Below, piece by piece: positions 28,324 through 36,730 of a DNA stretch of 63,257 nucleotides. The stretch is from positions 12,011 to 75,267 of the forward strand of contig NZ_JAFIQY010000043.1 in the NCBI RefSeq assembly GCF_022271435.1, in the 5' to 3' direction. The notes under the pieces are model-generated. The model worked only from the letters and a program-made list of their open reading frames with translations, ran no database searches and was not told where the DNA came from. The number at the start of each line of letters is the position of its first letter. The stretch's first letter is position 1. This stretch comes from Streptomyces monomycini. Lineage in GTDB: Bacteria > Actinomycetota > Actinomycetes > Streptomycetales > Streptomycetaceae. The position numbers were made by a program, and so were the translations under genes.

Positions 28324-29448
28324 GTGATCGACGTGAAGGTCGGCATCCCCCGCGAGGTCAAGAACAACGAGTTCCGGGTGGCGATCACGCCCGCCGGTGT
28401 GCACGAGCTGGTCCGCCACGGCCACCAGGTCGTCATCGAGAAGGACGCCGGCCTCGGCTCGGCCATCCCGAACGAGGAGTACGTCTCGGCCGGCGCCGAG
28501 ATCCTCGACACCGCCGACGAGGTCTGGGCCGCCGCGGACCTGCTGCTGAAGGTCAAGGAGCCGATCGCGGAGGAGTACCACCGCCTCCGCAAGGACCAGA
28601 CCCTCTTCACCTACCTGCACCTGGCCGCCTCCCGCGAGTGCACCGACGCCCTCCTGGAGTCCGGCACCACCGCCATCGCCTACGAGACGGTGGAGACCCC
28701 GGGCCGCCAGCTGCCGCTGCTCGCCCCGATGTCCGAGGTCGCGGGCCGTATCGCCCCGCAGGTCGGCGCCTACCACCTGATGCGCCAGGCCGGCGGCCGC
28801 GGCGTGCTGCCGGGCGGCGTGCCGGGCGTGGCCGCGGGCAAGGCCGTCGTCATCGGCGGCGGCGTCTCCGGCTGGAACGCCGTGCAGATCGCCGTGGGCC
28901 TCGGCTTCCACGTCACCCTGCTCGACAAGGACATCAACAAGCTGCGCGAGGCGGACCGGATCTTCGGCACCAAGGTGCAGACGATCGTCTCCAACGCCTA
29001 CGAGCTGGAGAAGGCCGTCGTCGAGGCCGACCTCGTCGTCGGCGCGGTCCTCATCCCGGGCGCCAAGGCCCCGAAGCTGGTCACCAACGAGCTGGTCGCC
29101 AAGATGAAGCCCGGAAGTGTCCTTGTCGACATCGCGATCGACCAGGGCGGCTGCTTCGAGGACTCGAAGCCCACCACCCACGCCGAGCCGACCTTCCAGG
29201 TCCACAACTCGGTCTTTTACTGCGTGGCCAACATGCCGGGCGCGGTGCCCAGCACCTCCACCTACGCCCTGACCAACGCCACGCTGCCCTACATCGTGTC
29301 GCTGGCGAACAACGGCTGGGTCGAGGCGCTGCGCCGCGACGCCGCCCTGGCCAAGGGCCTGAACACGCACGACGGCAAGGTCGTCTACGGTCCGGTCGCC
29401 GAGGCGCACGGCCTGGAGGCCACCGACCTGGCGGCGCTTCTCGGCTGA
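28324..29448 (+). CDS. ald: alanine dehydrogenase
   Basis: A 374-residue NAD-dependent L-alanine dehydrogenase interconverting alanine and pyruvate plus ammonium. The start KVGIPREVKNNEFRVAITP is the family hallmark; the Rossmann motif is VIGGGVSGWNAVQIA, and FTYLHLAAS and KPTTHAEPTF complete the signature. Start choice is between GTG 28324 (VIDVKVGIP, taken here) and GTG 28333. The AAGG at 28317-28320 lies 3 nt from the first and 12 nt from the second. It is followed by a strong terminator. Confidence 0.95.
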   Translation: MIDVKVGIPREVKNNEFRVAITPAGVHELVRHGHQVVIEKDAGLGSAIPNEEYVSAGAEILDTADEVWAAADLLLKVKEPIAEEYHRLRKDQTLFTYLHLAASRECTDALLESGTTAIAYETVETPGRQLPLLAPMSEVAGRIAPQVGAYHLMRQAGGRGVLPGGVPGVAAGKAVVIGGGVSGWNAVQIAVGLGFHVTLLDKDINKLREADRIFGTKVQTIVSNAYELEKAVVEADLVVGAVLIPGAKAPKLVTNELVAKMKPGSVLVDIAIDQGGCFEDSKPTTHAEPTFQVHNSVFYCVANMPGAVPSTSTYALTNATLPYIVSLANNGWVEALRRDAALAKGLNTHDGKVVYGPVAEAHGLEATDLAALLG

Positions 29449-29480
29449 GGCGTCAATAGCGCGCGTCAATGACGCACTGC

Positions 29481-29510
29481 CGGCCGGGCCTTGTCCACAA
29501 GGCCCGGCCG
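29481..29510. terminator. factor-independent terminator of ald
   Basis: CGGCCGGGCCTTGT and ACAAGGCCCGGCCG form a perfect 14-bp inverted repeat separated by two bases (in practice a 12-bp stem with a 6-nt loop), 32 bp downstream of the ald stop codon. Confidence 0.9.
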
Positions 29511-29637
29511 TGGCCGTTCGCCGACACGCCGCACGCCCGGCGCGGCACGAGCAGACCCCAACTCGCCGAGAACGTAACCCTTTAACCGATTCGCACACCC
29601 TCGAAACCTCGGGCTTGTGCGGCTTGCACCCTTGACA

Positions 29638-29731
29638 TCGGCATGTTCGATTGCCGACACATCGGGCCGGGTCCGGCGGATTGTGTTGCTGCGAACGCCC
29701 GACACGCCATAGAGTCGCCAACCGTCGGCAT
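29638..29731. promoter_or_regulatory. candidate operator/centromere region upstream of parA-like gene
   Basis: TCGGCAT (29638-29644), its mirror TGCCGA (29652-29657) and a further TCGGCAT (29725-29731) surround candidate promoter elements: a consensus -35 TTGACA at 29632-29637 touching the first site, and TTGCTG-18 bp-TAGAGT at 29686-29715. The arrangement fits autoregulation, or a centromere-like array bound by the RHH-type protein encoded at 30951. This is inference from position. Confidence 0.45.
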
Positions 29732-29790
29732 AGTGCCACGCTGACCTATCGATAAGTTTCCTGGTCACATCCAAGGAGGTAAGACGACTT

Positions 29791-30954
29791 GTGAATGAGT
29801 CGACATTTACTCCCGGAGGTGGTCGACCAGGAGCGGTTGCACGGGGCCAGGGTCCCTCGGGGCTCCAGGCTGTCGGCTCCGTCGCTGTCCACACCTTCGC
29901 GACCCGACAGAGCCCCACGACGACAGCCCACCAGAGCATGGACGGCCATCACGTGAACGCCATGGCCGGCGACCGGGGCGGCTCAGATCCCACCCGGCTC
30001 GCCGACTACGACGACCTGCCCGAGGGGCACTTCTACGACCCGGACGCGGAGTACGAACCGGACCCCGAATACGCGGCCACGCTCGCGCCGGACGCCGCCC
30101 GTCAGCGCCGCGAACGTGTCGGCCCCACCGGGCGCCCCCTTCCCTACTTCCCGATCCCAGGACCGTTGACGGACCACGGCCCCGCCAAAATCATCGCGAT
30201 GTGCAACCAGAAGGGCGGGGTGGGAAAGACCACCTCGACCATCAACCTGGGTGCCGCGCTCGCCGAATACGGCCGACGGGTGCTGCTCGTCGACTTCGAC
30301 CCGCAGGGCGCGCTGTCCGTCGGGCTCGGAGTCAACCCGATGGAACTGGACCTGACGGTCTACAACCTGCTCATGGAGCGGGGCATGTCGGCCGACGAGG
30401 TGCTGCTGAAGACCGCGGTCCCCAACATGGACCTGCTGCCCAGCAATATCGATTTGTCAGCCGCCGAGGTCCAGCTGGTCAGCGAGGTCGCGCGCGAGTC
30501 GACGCTCCAGCGCGCGCTGAAGCCGCTGATGGCCGACTACGACTACATCGTCATCGACTGCCAGCCCTCCCTCGGCCTGCTCACCGTCAACGCGCTGACG
30601 GCGGCTCACAAGGTCATCGTCCCGCTGGAGTGCGAATTCTTCGCGCTGCGCGGTGTGGCGTTGCTCACCGAGACGATCGAGAAGGTCCAGGAACGGCTCA
30701 ACCCCGACCTGGAACTCGACGGCATCCTGGCGACGATGTACGACTCGCGGACCGTACACAGCCGTGAGGTGCTCGCGCGCGTCGTCGAAGCGTTTGACGA
30801 CCACGTCTACCACACCGTCATCGGCCGTACCGTGCGCTTCCCCGAGACCACCGTCGCGGGTGAGCCGATCACCACGTACGCGTCCAACTCCGTCGGTGCC
30901 GCCGCCTACCGTCAGCTGGCCAGGGAGGTGCTCGCCCGGTGTCACGCCGAGTGA
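29791..30954 (+). CDS. ParA-family ATPase
   Basis: A 387-residue Walker-type ParA/Soj homologue. Residues 1-130 are a poorly conserved, acidic and proline-containing extension (for example HFYDPDAEYEPDPEYAATL). The ATPase core starts at KIIAMCNQ, with the deviant Walker A KGGVGKT at 141-147, DFDPQGALSVGLG, and DYDYIVIDCQPSLGLLT. The GTG at 29791 has a perfect AAGGAGGT SD 10 bp upstream. It is not in an oriC parAB context but beside scpA/scpB, so it is a chromosome-organisation paralogue; from memory, its Streptomyces orthologue has been called ParH. It overlaps the next gene by GTGA. Confidence 0.9.
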   Translation: MNESTFTPGGGRPGAVARGQGPSGLQAVGSVAVHTFATRQSPTTTAHQSMDGHHVNAMAGDRGGSDPTRLADYDDLPEGHFYDPDAEYEPDPEYAATLAPDAARQRRERVGPTGRPLPYFPIPGPLTDHGPAKIIAMCNQKGGVGKTTSTINLGAALAEYGRRVLLVDFDPQGALSVGLGVNPMELDLTVYNLLMERGMSADEVLLKTAVPNMDLLPSNIDLSAAEVQLVSEVARESTLQRALKPLMADYDYIVIDCQPSLGLLTVNALTAAHKVIVPLECEFFALRGVALLTETIEKVQERLNPDLELDGILATMYDSRTVHSREVLARVVEAFDDHVYHTVIGRTVRFPETTVAGEPITTYASNSVGAAAYRQLAREVLARCHAE

Positions 30955-31520
30955 GTCTGCCCGGAGCCGACGAATTGTTCCGCACGACCGGGGGGTCGGG
31001 GCTGCAGTCCCCGGCGCCCCGCAAGCCGAACGGGGTCCCGCCGGGCGGTGGGGAGACGGCGCGGGTCCCCGCTCCCGGTGGCGAGCCGGAACCGGGGTCG
31101 GCGCTTGGCGAGGAAACGACCCCGCGCCAGCGTCGGGCCGAGCCGGATGCGGAGGGTTCGGCGGTCGAGCACGGAGGTCGTGGCGCGGAGGCGGATGCCC
31201 CGAAGGGGCGCCGCCGGCAGGACACGGAGTCCGCGGCGCCGCAGCCGGCCACGGGCCAGCAGGCCGCTTCCTCGCGCCGCCGGGGGCGCGGGGCGAATCG
31301 GCGGCCGAGCGGCCGCGAGCGGCACGACGAGAAGATCACGGTCTATGTGTCCGCCGAGGAACTGATGGATCTGGAGCACGCACGGCTGGTTCTCCGTGGG
31401 GAGCACGGGCTCGCGGTCGATCGTGGGCGGATCGTTCGCGAGGCGGTGGCGGTGGTGCTGGCGGATCTGGAGTCGCGTGGGGATGCGAGTATTTTGGTGC
31501 GGCGGTTGCGGGGCCGCTGA
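30951..31520 (+). CDS. ParA-partner-like protein with ribbon-helix-helix-type C-terminus
   Basis: An ~189-residue protein coupled to the ParA gene by GTGA; a GTG at 30939 would add four residues. Residues 1-120 are disordered, rich in G, R, P, E and A. The C-terminal ~70 residues are ordered: EKITVYVSAEELMDLEHARLVL, then GRIVREAVAVVLADLE. The beta-strand-helix-helix pattern resembles a ribbon-helix-helix DNA-binding domain, as found in partner proteins of type Ib ParA systems. No HTH-type ParB is encoded nearby. The homology is a pattern judgement, not a search result. Confidence 0.68.
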   Translation: MSLPGADELFRTTGGSGLQSPAPRKPNGVPPGGGETARVPAPGGEPEPGSALGEETTPRQRRAEPDAEGSAVEHGGRGAEADAPKGRRRQDTESAAPQPATGQQAASSRRRGRGANRRPSGRERHDEKITVYVSAEELMDLEHARLVLRGEHGLAVDRGRIVREAVAVVLADLESRGDASILVRRLRGR

Positions 31521-32118
31521 CGCGGCGGTGCATCGGGGTTCTCTGCGCTGCGCGCTTCGCGCGGTGGTGTTGTGTTGACGTGTGGCTCGCATTGCTTGCG
31601 TTGGGGGGCGGGGGCGCGCAGGGGGCCAACTCCTCGGCACCGTGTACGTCACCCAGGGTTGGTTGGTGAACGAGGGCTCCCGGCTGCCTGCGGGGATGGC
31701 CCCCTACACGCCCCCTCCGGCCGGATTGGCGAGCCGAGGTCGGTGGGGGGAGTTTTTCGATCACCCGGGTGCCCGCCCTCCTGGTGGTGAGGCGCACGAG
31801 GTGGATGGCGGTAAGGCGGCTGTGCTGGCTTGGCCGTGCGCCATGGGCTCGGGCATGGCCTGGCTTGGCCTGTGAAGTCCCCAGCCCGATCGCTCGGGAT
31901 AGTCGCCGGACGGCCAGGGCTCGGGGTCGCGCAGGGGTCTCCCCGCAGGCAGTCCGCACGCTGGCCGGAGGCTGGGGGAGAGTGACCCCGGAGTGGCCCC
32001 GAGTCCCCCACCACCGGACCTATCGCGCAAGACGCGCACCCACCAGGCGCGCCTTGAATTTCGGCCGCCTACCGGGCGGCTACGCTTGGGTGCTCCGTCA
32101 CCCCTTCCCTGGATCACG
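31521..32118. other. 598-bp gene-free region with inverted repeats before scpA
   Basis: No ORF here looks coding. Structures seen: CTGCCTGCGGGGA (31684-31696) is exactly complementary to TCCCCGCAGGCAG (31939-31951); CCTCCGGCC near 31714 is complementary to GGCCGGAGG near 31963; the 11-mer CTGGCTTGGCC occurs at 31825 and 31860 on either side of a GCCATG/CATGGC hairpin (31840-31859); and CCCGA/TCGGG form a small hairpin at 31885-31898. TACGCT at 32081-32086 could be the scpA -10. It may hold a structured RNA or a long scpA leader. Confidence 0.5.
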
Positions 32119-32994
32119 ATGCTCACGACCGAAGACCATGTTCCGTCCGTCGAGGACGGTGAGGGCGCTGTGGTCGGGGACGGGAAGTTCACCGTTCGGC
32201 TGGAGAACTTCGAGGGGCCTTTCGATCTGCTGCTTCAGCTGATCTCCAAGCACAAGATGGACGTCACCGAGGTCGCGCTGTCCAAGGTGACGGACGAGTT
32301 CATGGCGTACATCCGGGCCATGGGGCCGGACTGGGACCTGGACCAGACCACCGAGTTCCTGGTCGTGGCGGCGACGCTGCTCGATCTGAAGGCGGCGCGG
32401 CTGCTGCCGGTGGCCGACGTGGAGGACGAGGCGGATCTCGCGCTGCTGGAGGCGCGTGACCTGTTGTTCGCGCGGCTGCTGCAGTATCGCGCGTACAAGC
32501 GCATCGCGGACATCTTCAGCGAGCGGCTGGAGGACGAGGGGCGCCGTTACCCCCGTACGGTCGGTCTGGAGCCGCAGTACGCGGAGCTGCTGCCCGAGGT
32601 CGCCATCAGCATCGGTGCCGAGGGGTTCGCGCGGCTCGCGGTGAAGGCGATGCAGCCCAAGGCGCGGCCGCAGGTGTACGTGGACCACATTCACGCGCCG
32701 CTGGTCAGCGTCAGGGAGCAGGCGGAGGTGCTGGTGGCGCGGTTGCGTGCGGTGGGGGAGGCCGGATTCGCCGAGCTGGCCGCGGACGCGCCGGACACGC
32801 TCACCGTCGTCGCGCGCTTCCTGGCGCTGCTGGAGCTGTACCGGGAGCGGGTGGTGGAGCTGGACCAGGAGCAGGCGCTGGGGGCGCTGACGGTCCGGTG
32901 GACGGGCGGGACGGAGGCCGAGCCGGTCGTTACGGACGAGTTCGACCGGGAACCCGGGCCGGAGGCCCCAACGGGTGAGGAGGATGCGGGGTGA
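32119..32994 (+). CDS. scpA: segregation and condensation protein A (kleisin)
   Basis: A 291-residue ScpA kleisin that bridges the SMC heads with ScpB. The N-terminal SMC-binding helices begin FTVRLENFEGPFDLLLQLISKHKMD. EFLVVAATLLDLKAARLLP is conserved, and the C-terminal winged helix includes ARFLALLELYRERVV. The ATG at 32119 has only GGA at 5 bp. It overlaps scpB by GTGA. Position after parA matches other actinobacteria, grouping chromosome-segregation functions. Confidence 0.94.
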   Translation: MLTTEDHVPSVEDGEGAVVGDGKFTVRLENFEGPFDLLLQLISKHKMDVTEVALSKVTDEFMAYIRAMGPDWDLDQTTEFLVVAATLLDLKAARLLPVADVEDEADLALLEARDLLFARLLQYRAYKRIADIFSERLEDEGRRYPRTVGLEPQYAELLPEVAISIGAEGFARLAVKAMQPKARPQVYVDHIHAPLVSVREQAEVLVARLRAVGEAGFAELAADAPDTLTVVARFLALLELYRERVVELDQEQALGALTVRWTGGTEAEPVVTDEFDREPGPEAPTGEEDAG

Positions 32995-33653
32995 GTGACG
33001 TGGAGGTGGCGCCCGGGGATGCGCAGGACGCCCCGGTAGGGGCGCTCGGTGTCGGGGAGCTGGAGTTGCGGCCCGCGCTGGAGGCGGTGCTGATGGTCGT
33101 GGACGAGCCCGCGACCGAGGAACACCTGGCCAGGGTGCTGGAGCGGCCCCGGCGGGAGGTGGCGCTGGCGCTGCGGGAGCTGTCGGAGGAGTACGCGCGG
33201 CAGGGGCGCGGGTTCGACCTGCGGCTGGTGGCCGGGGGGTGGCGGTTCTACACCCGTCCGGCGTACGCGGACGCCGTGGAGAGCTTCGTGCTGGACGGCC
33301 AGCAGGCGCGGCTGACGCAGGCCGCCTTGGAGACTCTGGCGGTGGTCGCGTACCGTCAGCCGGTCAGCCGTTCCCGGGTCTCGGCCGTTCGCGGGGTGAA
33401 CTGTGACGGTGTGATGCGCACCCTTCTCCAGCGCGGTCTGGTGGAGGAGACGGGGACGGAACCTGAAACAGGTGCGATCCTGTACAGGACGACGAACTAC
33501 TTTCTGGAGCGGATGGGCCTGCGTGGCCTGGACGAGCTCCCGGAGCTCGCTCCCTTCCTCCCGGAGGCGGAGGCGGTCGAGGGCGATTCCCGGGAAGGTG
33601 TTCCGTCGTTCGACGTAGACGACAGCGGCGACGACTCTCAGACGGATCATTGA
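32991..33653 (+). CDS. scpB: segregation and condensation protein B
   Basis: A 220-residue ScpB with two winged-helix domains: LRPALEAVLMVVDEPATEEHLARVL in the first, QAALETLAVVAYRQPVSRSRVSAVRGVN in the second, then LVEETGTEPETGAILYRTTNYFLERMGL. The tail (~30 residues) is acidic. It dimerises and binds ScpA in the SMC condensin complex. Coupled on both sides: GTGA with scpA and ATGA with the pseudouridine synthase. Confidence 0.94.
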   Translation: MSDVEVAPGDAQDAPVGALGVGELELRPALEAVLMVVDEPATEEHLARVLERPRREVALALRELSEEYARQGRGFDLRLVAGGWRFYTRPAYADAVESFVLDGQQARLTQAALETLAVVAYRQPVSRSRVSAVRGVNCDGVMRTLLQRGLVEETGTEPETGAILYRTTNYFLERMGLRGLDELPELAPFLPEAEAVEGDSREGVPSFDVDDSGDDSQTDH

Positions 33654-34855
33654 TGCGAAGCAGCGGCAGGAACAACAGGGACACCGGTAGGGGCAACTAC
33701 CGGGGTGCGGGCAACAAGAAGGACGAGAAGCAGCAGCGCGCCGGCCGGCCCCGTCCCGAGGAGCGCCGCTACGACGTGGGCGAGGGCGGTCCGGGCCGTG
33801 GTGACGGCGGCGGCCGGGGCGGTTCCGGCGGCCGTGGCGGCCAGAGCGGCGGCCAGGGTGGCCGTGGCGGCTCCGGCGGCTCCGGCGGCCGTGGCGGTGC
33901 TCCGGACCGGGGCGACGAGCGCAGGGGCCGCGGCGCGGCCGCCCGCGGCGGCGCCAAGGGTGGTCCCCGTACCAGCCCGAAGAGCGGCGGCAAGCCCGGT
34001 GGCAAGGGCCCGCAGCAGCGTGGCCGGGGGCAGGCCCCGGCGCGGCCGCGTGAGTACGACGCGCAGGTGGAGGAGCGCAACCGCGCCCGCCACAGCAAGC
34101 CGCAGATCAAGACGCCGAAGACCTTCGGTGACCAGGAGGGCGAGCGCCTGCAGAAGGTGCTGGCCCGTGCGGGCATGGGCTCGCGCCGGGCGTGCGAGGA
34201 GCTGATCGACCAGGCGCGGGTCGAGGTCAACGGGCAGATCGTCATGGAGCAGGGCGTCCGCGTCGACCCGGACAAGGACGAGGTCAAGGTGGACGGCCTG
34301 ACGGTCGCCACGCAGTCGTACCTCTTCTTCGCGCTGAACAAGCCGGCCGGCGTCGTCTCGACCATGGAGGACCCGGACGGGCGCCAGTGCCTGGGCGACT
34401 ACGTGACCAACCGCGAGACGCGGCTGTTCCACGTGGGCCGGCTGGACACCGAGACCGAGGGCATCATCCTGCTCACCAACCACGGCGAGCTGGCCCACCG
34501 GCTGACCCACCCGCGGTACGGCGTGACGAAGACCTACCTGGCCGCGATCCAGGGCCCGCTCCCGCGCGACCTGGGCAAGCAGCTCAAGGACGGCATCCAG
34601 CTGGAGGACGGCTACGCGCGCGCCGACCACTTCCGGGTGGTGGAGAACACCGGCAAGAACTACCTGGTCGAGGTGACCCTGCACGAGGGCCGCAAGCACA
34701 TCGTGCGCCGGATGCTGGCCGAGGCGGGCTTCCCGGTGGACAAGCTGGTGCGGACGGCGTTCGGGCCGATCGCGCTGGGCGACCAGAAGTCGGGCTGGCT
34801 GCGGCGGATGACCAACACCGAGGTCGGCATGCTGATGCGTGAGGTCGAGCTGTAA
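33650..34855 (+). CDS. 23S rRNA pseudouridine synthase, RsuA/RluB family
   Basis: A 401-residue enzyme. Residues 1-~130 are a G/R/K-rich intrinsically disordered extension with repeated GRGG and SGG runs, likely RNA-binding. An S4 domain follows (RLQKVLARAGMGSRRACEELI), then the catalytic domain with GRLDTETEGIILLTN; Asp266 is the catalytic aspartate. TKTYLA and HEGRKHIVRRML complete the family pattern. It probably modifies 23S rRNA near the peptidyl-transferase region, as RluB does. Coupled by ATGA to scpB. Confidence 0.92.
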   Translation: MMRSSGRNNRDTGRGNYRGAGNKKDEKQQRAGRPRPEERRYDVGEGGPGRGDGGGRGGSGGRGGQSGGQGGRGGSGGSGGRGGAPDRGDERRGRGAAARGGAKGGPRTSPKSGGKPGGKGPQQRGRGQAPARPREYDAQVEERNRARHSKPQIKTPKTFGDQEGERLQKVLARAGMGSRRACEELIDQARVEVNGQIVMEQGVRVDPDKDEVKVDGLTVATQSYLFFALNKPAGVVSTMEDPDGRQCLGDYVTNRETRLFHVGRLDTETEGIILLTNHGELAHRLTHPRYGVTKTYLAAIQGPLPRDLGKQLKDGIQLEDGYARADHFRVVENTGKNYLVEVTLHEGRKHIVRRMLAEAGFPVDKLVRTAFGPIALGDQKSGWLRRMTNTEVGMLMREVEL

Positions 34856-34894
34856 GCATCGGGTGCAGGGCACCGCGTGCCTTGTCAGACGGTG

Positions 34895-34936
34895 GAACCA
34901 CCCCTTATTGTCACTGTGACGATTAAGGGGTGGTTC
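34895..34936. promoter_or_regulatory. 42-bp palindrome covering the RBS of the ADP-ribosylglycohydrolase gene
   Basis: GAACCACCCCTTA (34895-34907) and TAAGGGGTGGTTC (34924-34936) are exact 13-bp inverted arms, and the centre contains the 11-bp palindrome GTCACTGTGAC (34910-34920). The right arm contains AAGGGG, the only SD for the ATG at 34942, so the hairpin would hide it; TTCTTTTC follows the stem, as in a terminator. It can be read as a terminator of the upstream operon, an SD-sequestering switch, or a protein operator; the sequence does not decide between them. Confidence 0.82.
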
Positions 34937-34941
34937 TTTTC

Positions 34942-35952
34942 ATGGCGTCCGCCGCGACCGGATCGCTCATCGGGCTGGCGCTCGGTGACGCGCTCGGGTA
35001 CCCGACCGAGTTCCAGGATGTCCGCGCGATCGAGGCCGCGTACGGCCCGTGGCGGGGGCTGGGGCTGCCTGACCCCGCCTACGTCACCGACGACACGCAG
35101 ATGACGATCGCGCTCGGGCGCGGCCTGCGCACCGCCATGGCGGCCGCGAGCGGCGGCCTGGACGCCGCGGGCCTGGTTCCGCCGGTCCGGCGCACCTACG
35201 TCGAGTGGTGGCGCTCCCCGGACAACAACCGGGCGCCCGGCAATACCTGCCTCACGGCCTGCCACCTGCTCAGCGACGGCGCGCGCCCGTGGACCGAGGC
35301 CAGCCGTACCGGCTCCAAGGGGTGCGGCGCGAACATGCGGGTGGCGCCCGTGGGGCTGGTGCCGGGGCTGAGCCGGGAGCAGCGTTCCGGGGCGGCGCAG
35401 CTCCAGTCCGCGTTGACGCACGGGCATCCGACCGCACTCGCCGCCAGCGACCTGACCGCGTACGCCGTGCACCTGCTCGCCCAGGGCGCCCAGCCGGACG
35501 AGCTGACCGGGCTGCTGCGCTCGTACGCGGTCGAGAGCCGTGGCGTGTACAGGGATGACTGGCTCGGCGAGCTGTGGCGGTACGCCCAGGACCCGTCTCC
35601 GGAGCACTTCGTCGCGCGCGGCTGGGACGACTGCCTCGGCGTGCTGGACCGGCTGGACGCGGCGCTGCGCGCGCCCGACCCGGAGGCCGACCCGTGCCTG
35701 GCCACCGGCGCCGGCTGGATCGCCGAGGAGGCGCTCGCCACCGGCCTGCTGTGCTTCCTGCTCTTCCCTGAAGAGCCGCTGACCGCGCTGCGCCGGGCCG
35801 CCTGCTCCTCCGGCGACTCCGACTCGATCGCCTGCCTCGCCGGCGCCTTCGCCGGTGCCCACCTGGGCGCCGGGGCGTGGCCCGAGGAGTGGGCGGGCCG
35901 GATCGAGTACCGCGACGAGCTGCTGGCGCTGGGGGAGGCGTGGGATGCGTAG
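34942..35952 (+). CDS. ADP-ribosylglycohydrolase family protein (DraG-like)
   Basis: A 336-residue DraG/ARH-fold protein that removes ADP-ribose from a modified target. The two di-metal motifs are present: GLALGDALGYPTEF followed by DDTQMT (Asp50, Asp51), and C-terminal SGDSDSIACLAGAFAGA. The target could be protein, nucleic acid or a small molecule. The ATG at 34942 is taken; an in-frame GTG at 34930 lies inside the palindrome's right arm. The stop overlaps the next gene by 8 bp, so the two are coupled. Confidence 0.91.
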   Translation: MASAATGSLIGLALGDALGYPTEFQDVRAIEAAYGPWRGLGLPDPAYVTDDTQMTIALGRGLRTAMAAASGGLDAAGLVPPVRRTYVEWWRSPDNNRAPGNTCLTACHLLSDGARPWTEASRTGSKGCGANMRVAPVGLVPGLSREQRSGAAQLQSALTHGHPTALAASDLTAYAVHLLAQGAQPDELTGLLRSYAVESRGVYRDDWLGELWRYAQDPSPEHFVARGWDDCLGVLDRLDAALRAPDPEADPCLATGAGWIAEEALATGLLCFLLFPEEPLTALRRAACSSGDSDSIACLAGAFAGAHLGAGAWPEEWAGRIEYRDELLALGEAWDA

Positions 35953-36730
35953 TGCTGTCCTGGAGGCGGCCGGGCTGCCGGAGATCGACCTGGGGATGGT
36001 GACGGCGGGGGAGGGGGACCCGCTGGTCTTCGCGACGGTTTCCGGCGCGCACCTCTACGGGTTTCCCTCCCGCGACTCGGACGTGGACCTGCGCGGCGCG
36101 CATCTGCTGCCGGCTGCCGCGCTGGTCGGACTGCGGGAGCCGGACGAGACGCGGTCCTGGATGGCGGACCGGGACGGCGTCGAGGTCGATCTCGTCACGC
36201 ACGACCTGCGCAAGTTCGCACGGCTGCTGCTGCGGCGCAACGGCTATGTACTGGAACAGCTGCTCTCACCGCTGGTGGTGCGGACGAGCGCGGTGCACGA
36301 GGAACTGGTGGCGCTGGCGCCCGCCGTCCTCACCCACCATCACGCCCACCACTACCGGGGCTTCGCGAACACGCAGTGGCGCCTCTTCGAGAAGACCGGC
36401 GAGCTGAAGCCGCTGCTCTACACGTTGCGGGTGCTGCTGACCGGCATTCACCTGATGGGCAGTGGTGAGGTGCAGGCGCATCTGCCCACGCTGACCGGGC
36501 TGGTGGCGGCGCCTTCGTACGTAACCGAGCTGATCGAGGCGAAGGCCGCGGCGGAGCACGGGTCCGCCGCCGGACTGGTGGACGTGGAGCGGCTGCGGGC
36601 CGATGTGGCGGAGCTGCACGGCCGGCTGGACGCGGCGCAGGCCGCCTCCGTGCTGCCGGACGCCCCCGGCGGGTACGACGCGCTACACGACCTCGTCGTA
36701 CGGGCCCGCCTCGGCGTAGCGCAGCGCTGA
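35945..36730 (+). CDS. RlaP-like DNA polymerase-beta-type nucleotidyltransferase (copy 1)
   Basis: A 261-residue protein with the nucleotidyltransferase motif SGAHLYGFPSRDSDVDLRG (Asp46, Asp48) and a third carboxylate in VEVDLVTHD (Asp83), so the metal-binding triad is complete. FVLEQ-type helix and LEQLLSPLVV follow. This is the pattern of the RlaP family (RNA-repair-associated polymerase-beta nucleotidyltransferases). Its start lies inside the glycohydrolase gene with a strong GGGGGAGG SD. It shares SD-x-D-x-RG and LEQLLSPLV elements with the opposing gene at 36683-37411. Substrate unknown. Confidence 0.82.
   Translation: MRSAVLEAAGLPEIDLGMVTAGEGDPLVFATVSGAHLYGFPSRDSDVDLRGAHLLPAAALVGLREPDETRSWMADRDGVEVDLVTHDLRKFARLLLRRNGYVLEQLLSPLVVRTSAVHEELVALAPAVLTHHHAHHYRGFANTQWRLFEKTGELKPLLYTLRVLLTGIHLMGSGEVQAHLPTLTGLVAAPSYVTELIEAKAAAEHGSAAGLVDVERLRADVAELHGRLDAAQAASVLPDAPGGYDALHDLVVRARLGVAQR

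Noticed and set aside
29791..30954. oriC-type parAB locus with parS
   Set aside because: No HTH-type ParB gene and no GTTTCACGTGAAAC site seen in the window; the partner gene is RHH-like and the neighbours are scpA/scpB.
31521..32118. 6C-type actinobacterial RNA
   Set aside because: The neighbourhood (ParA-like gene) made it worth checking, but I do not see two stem-loops each with a run of six C.
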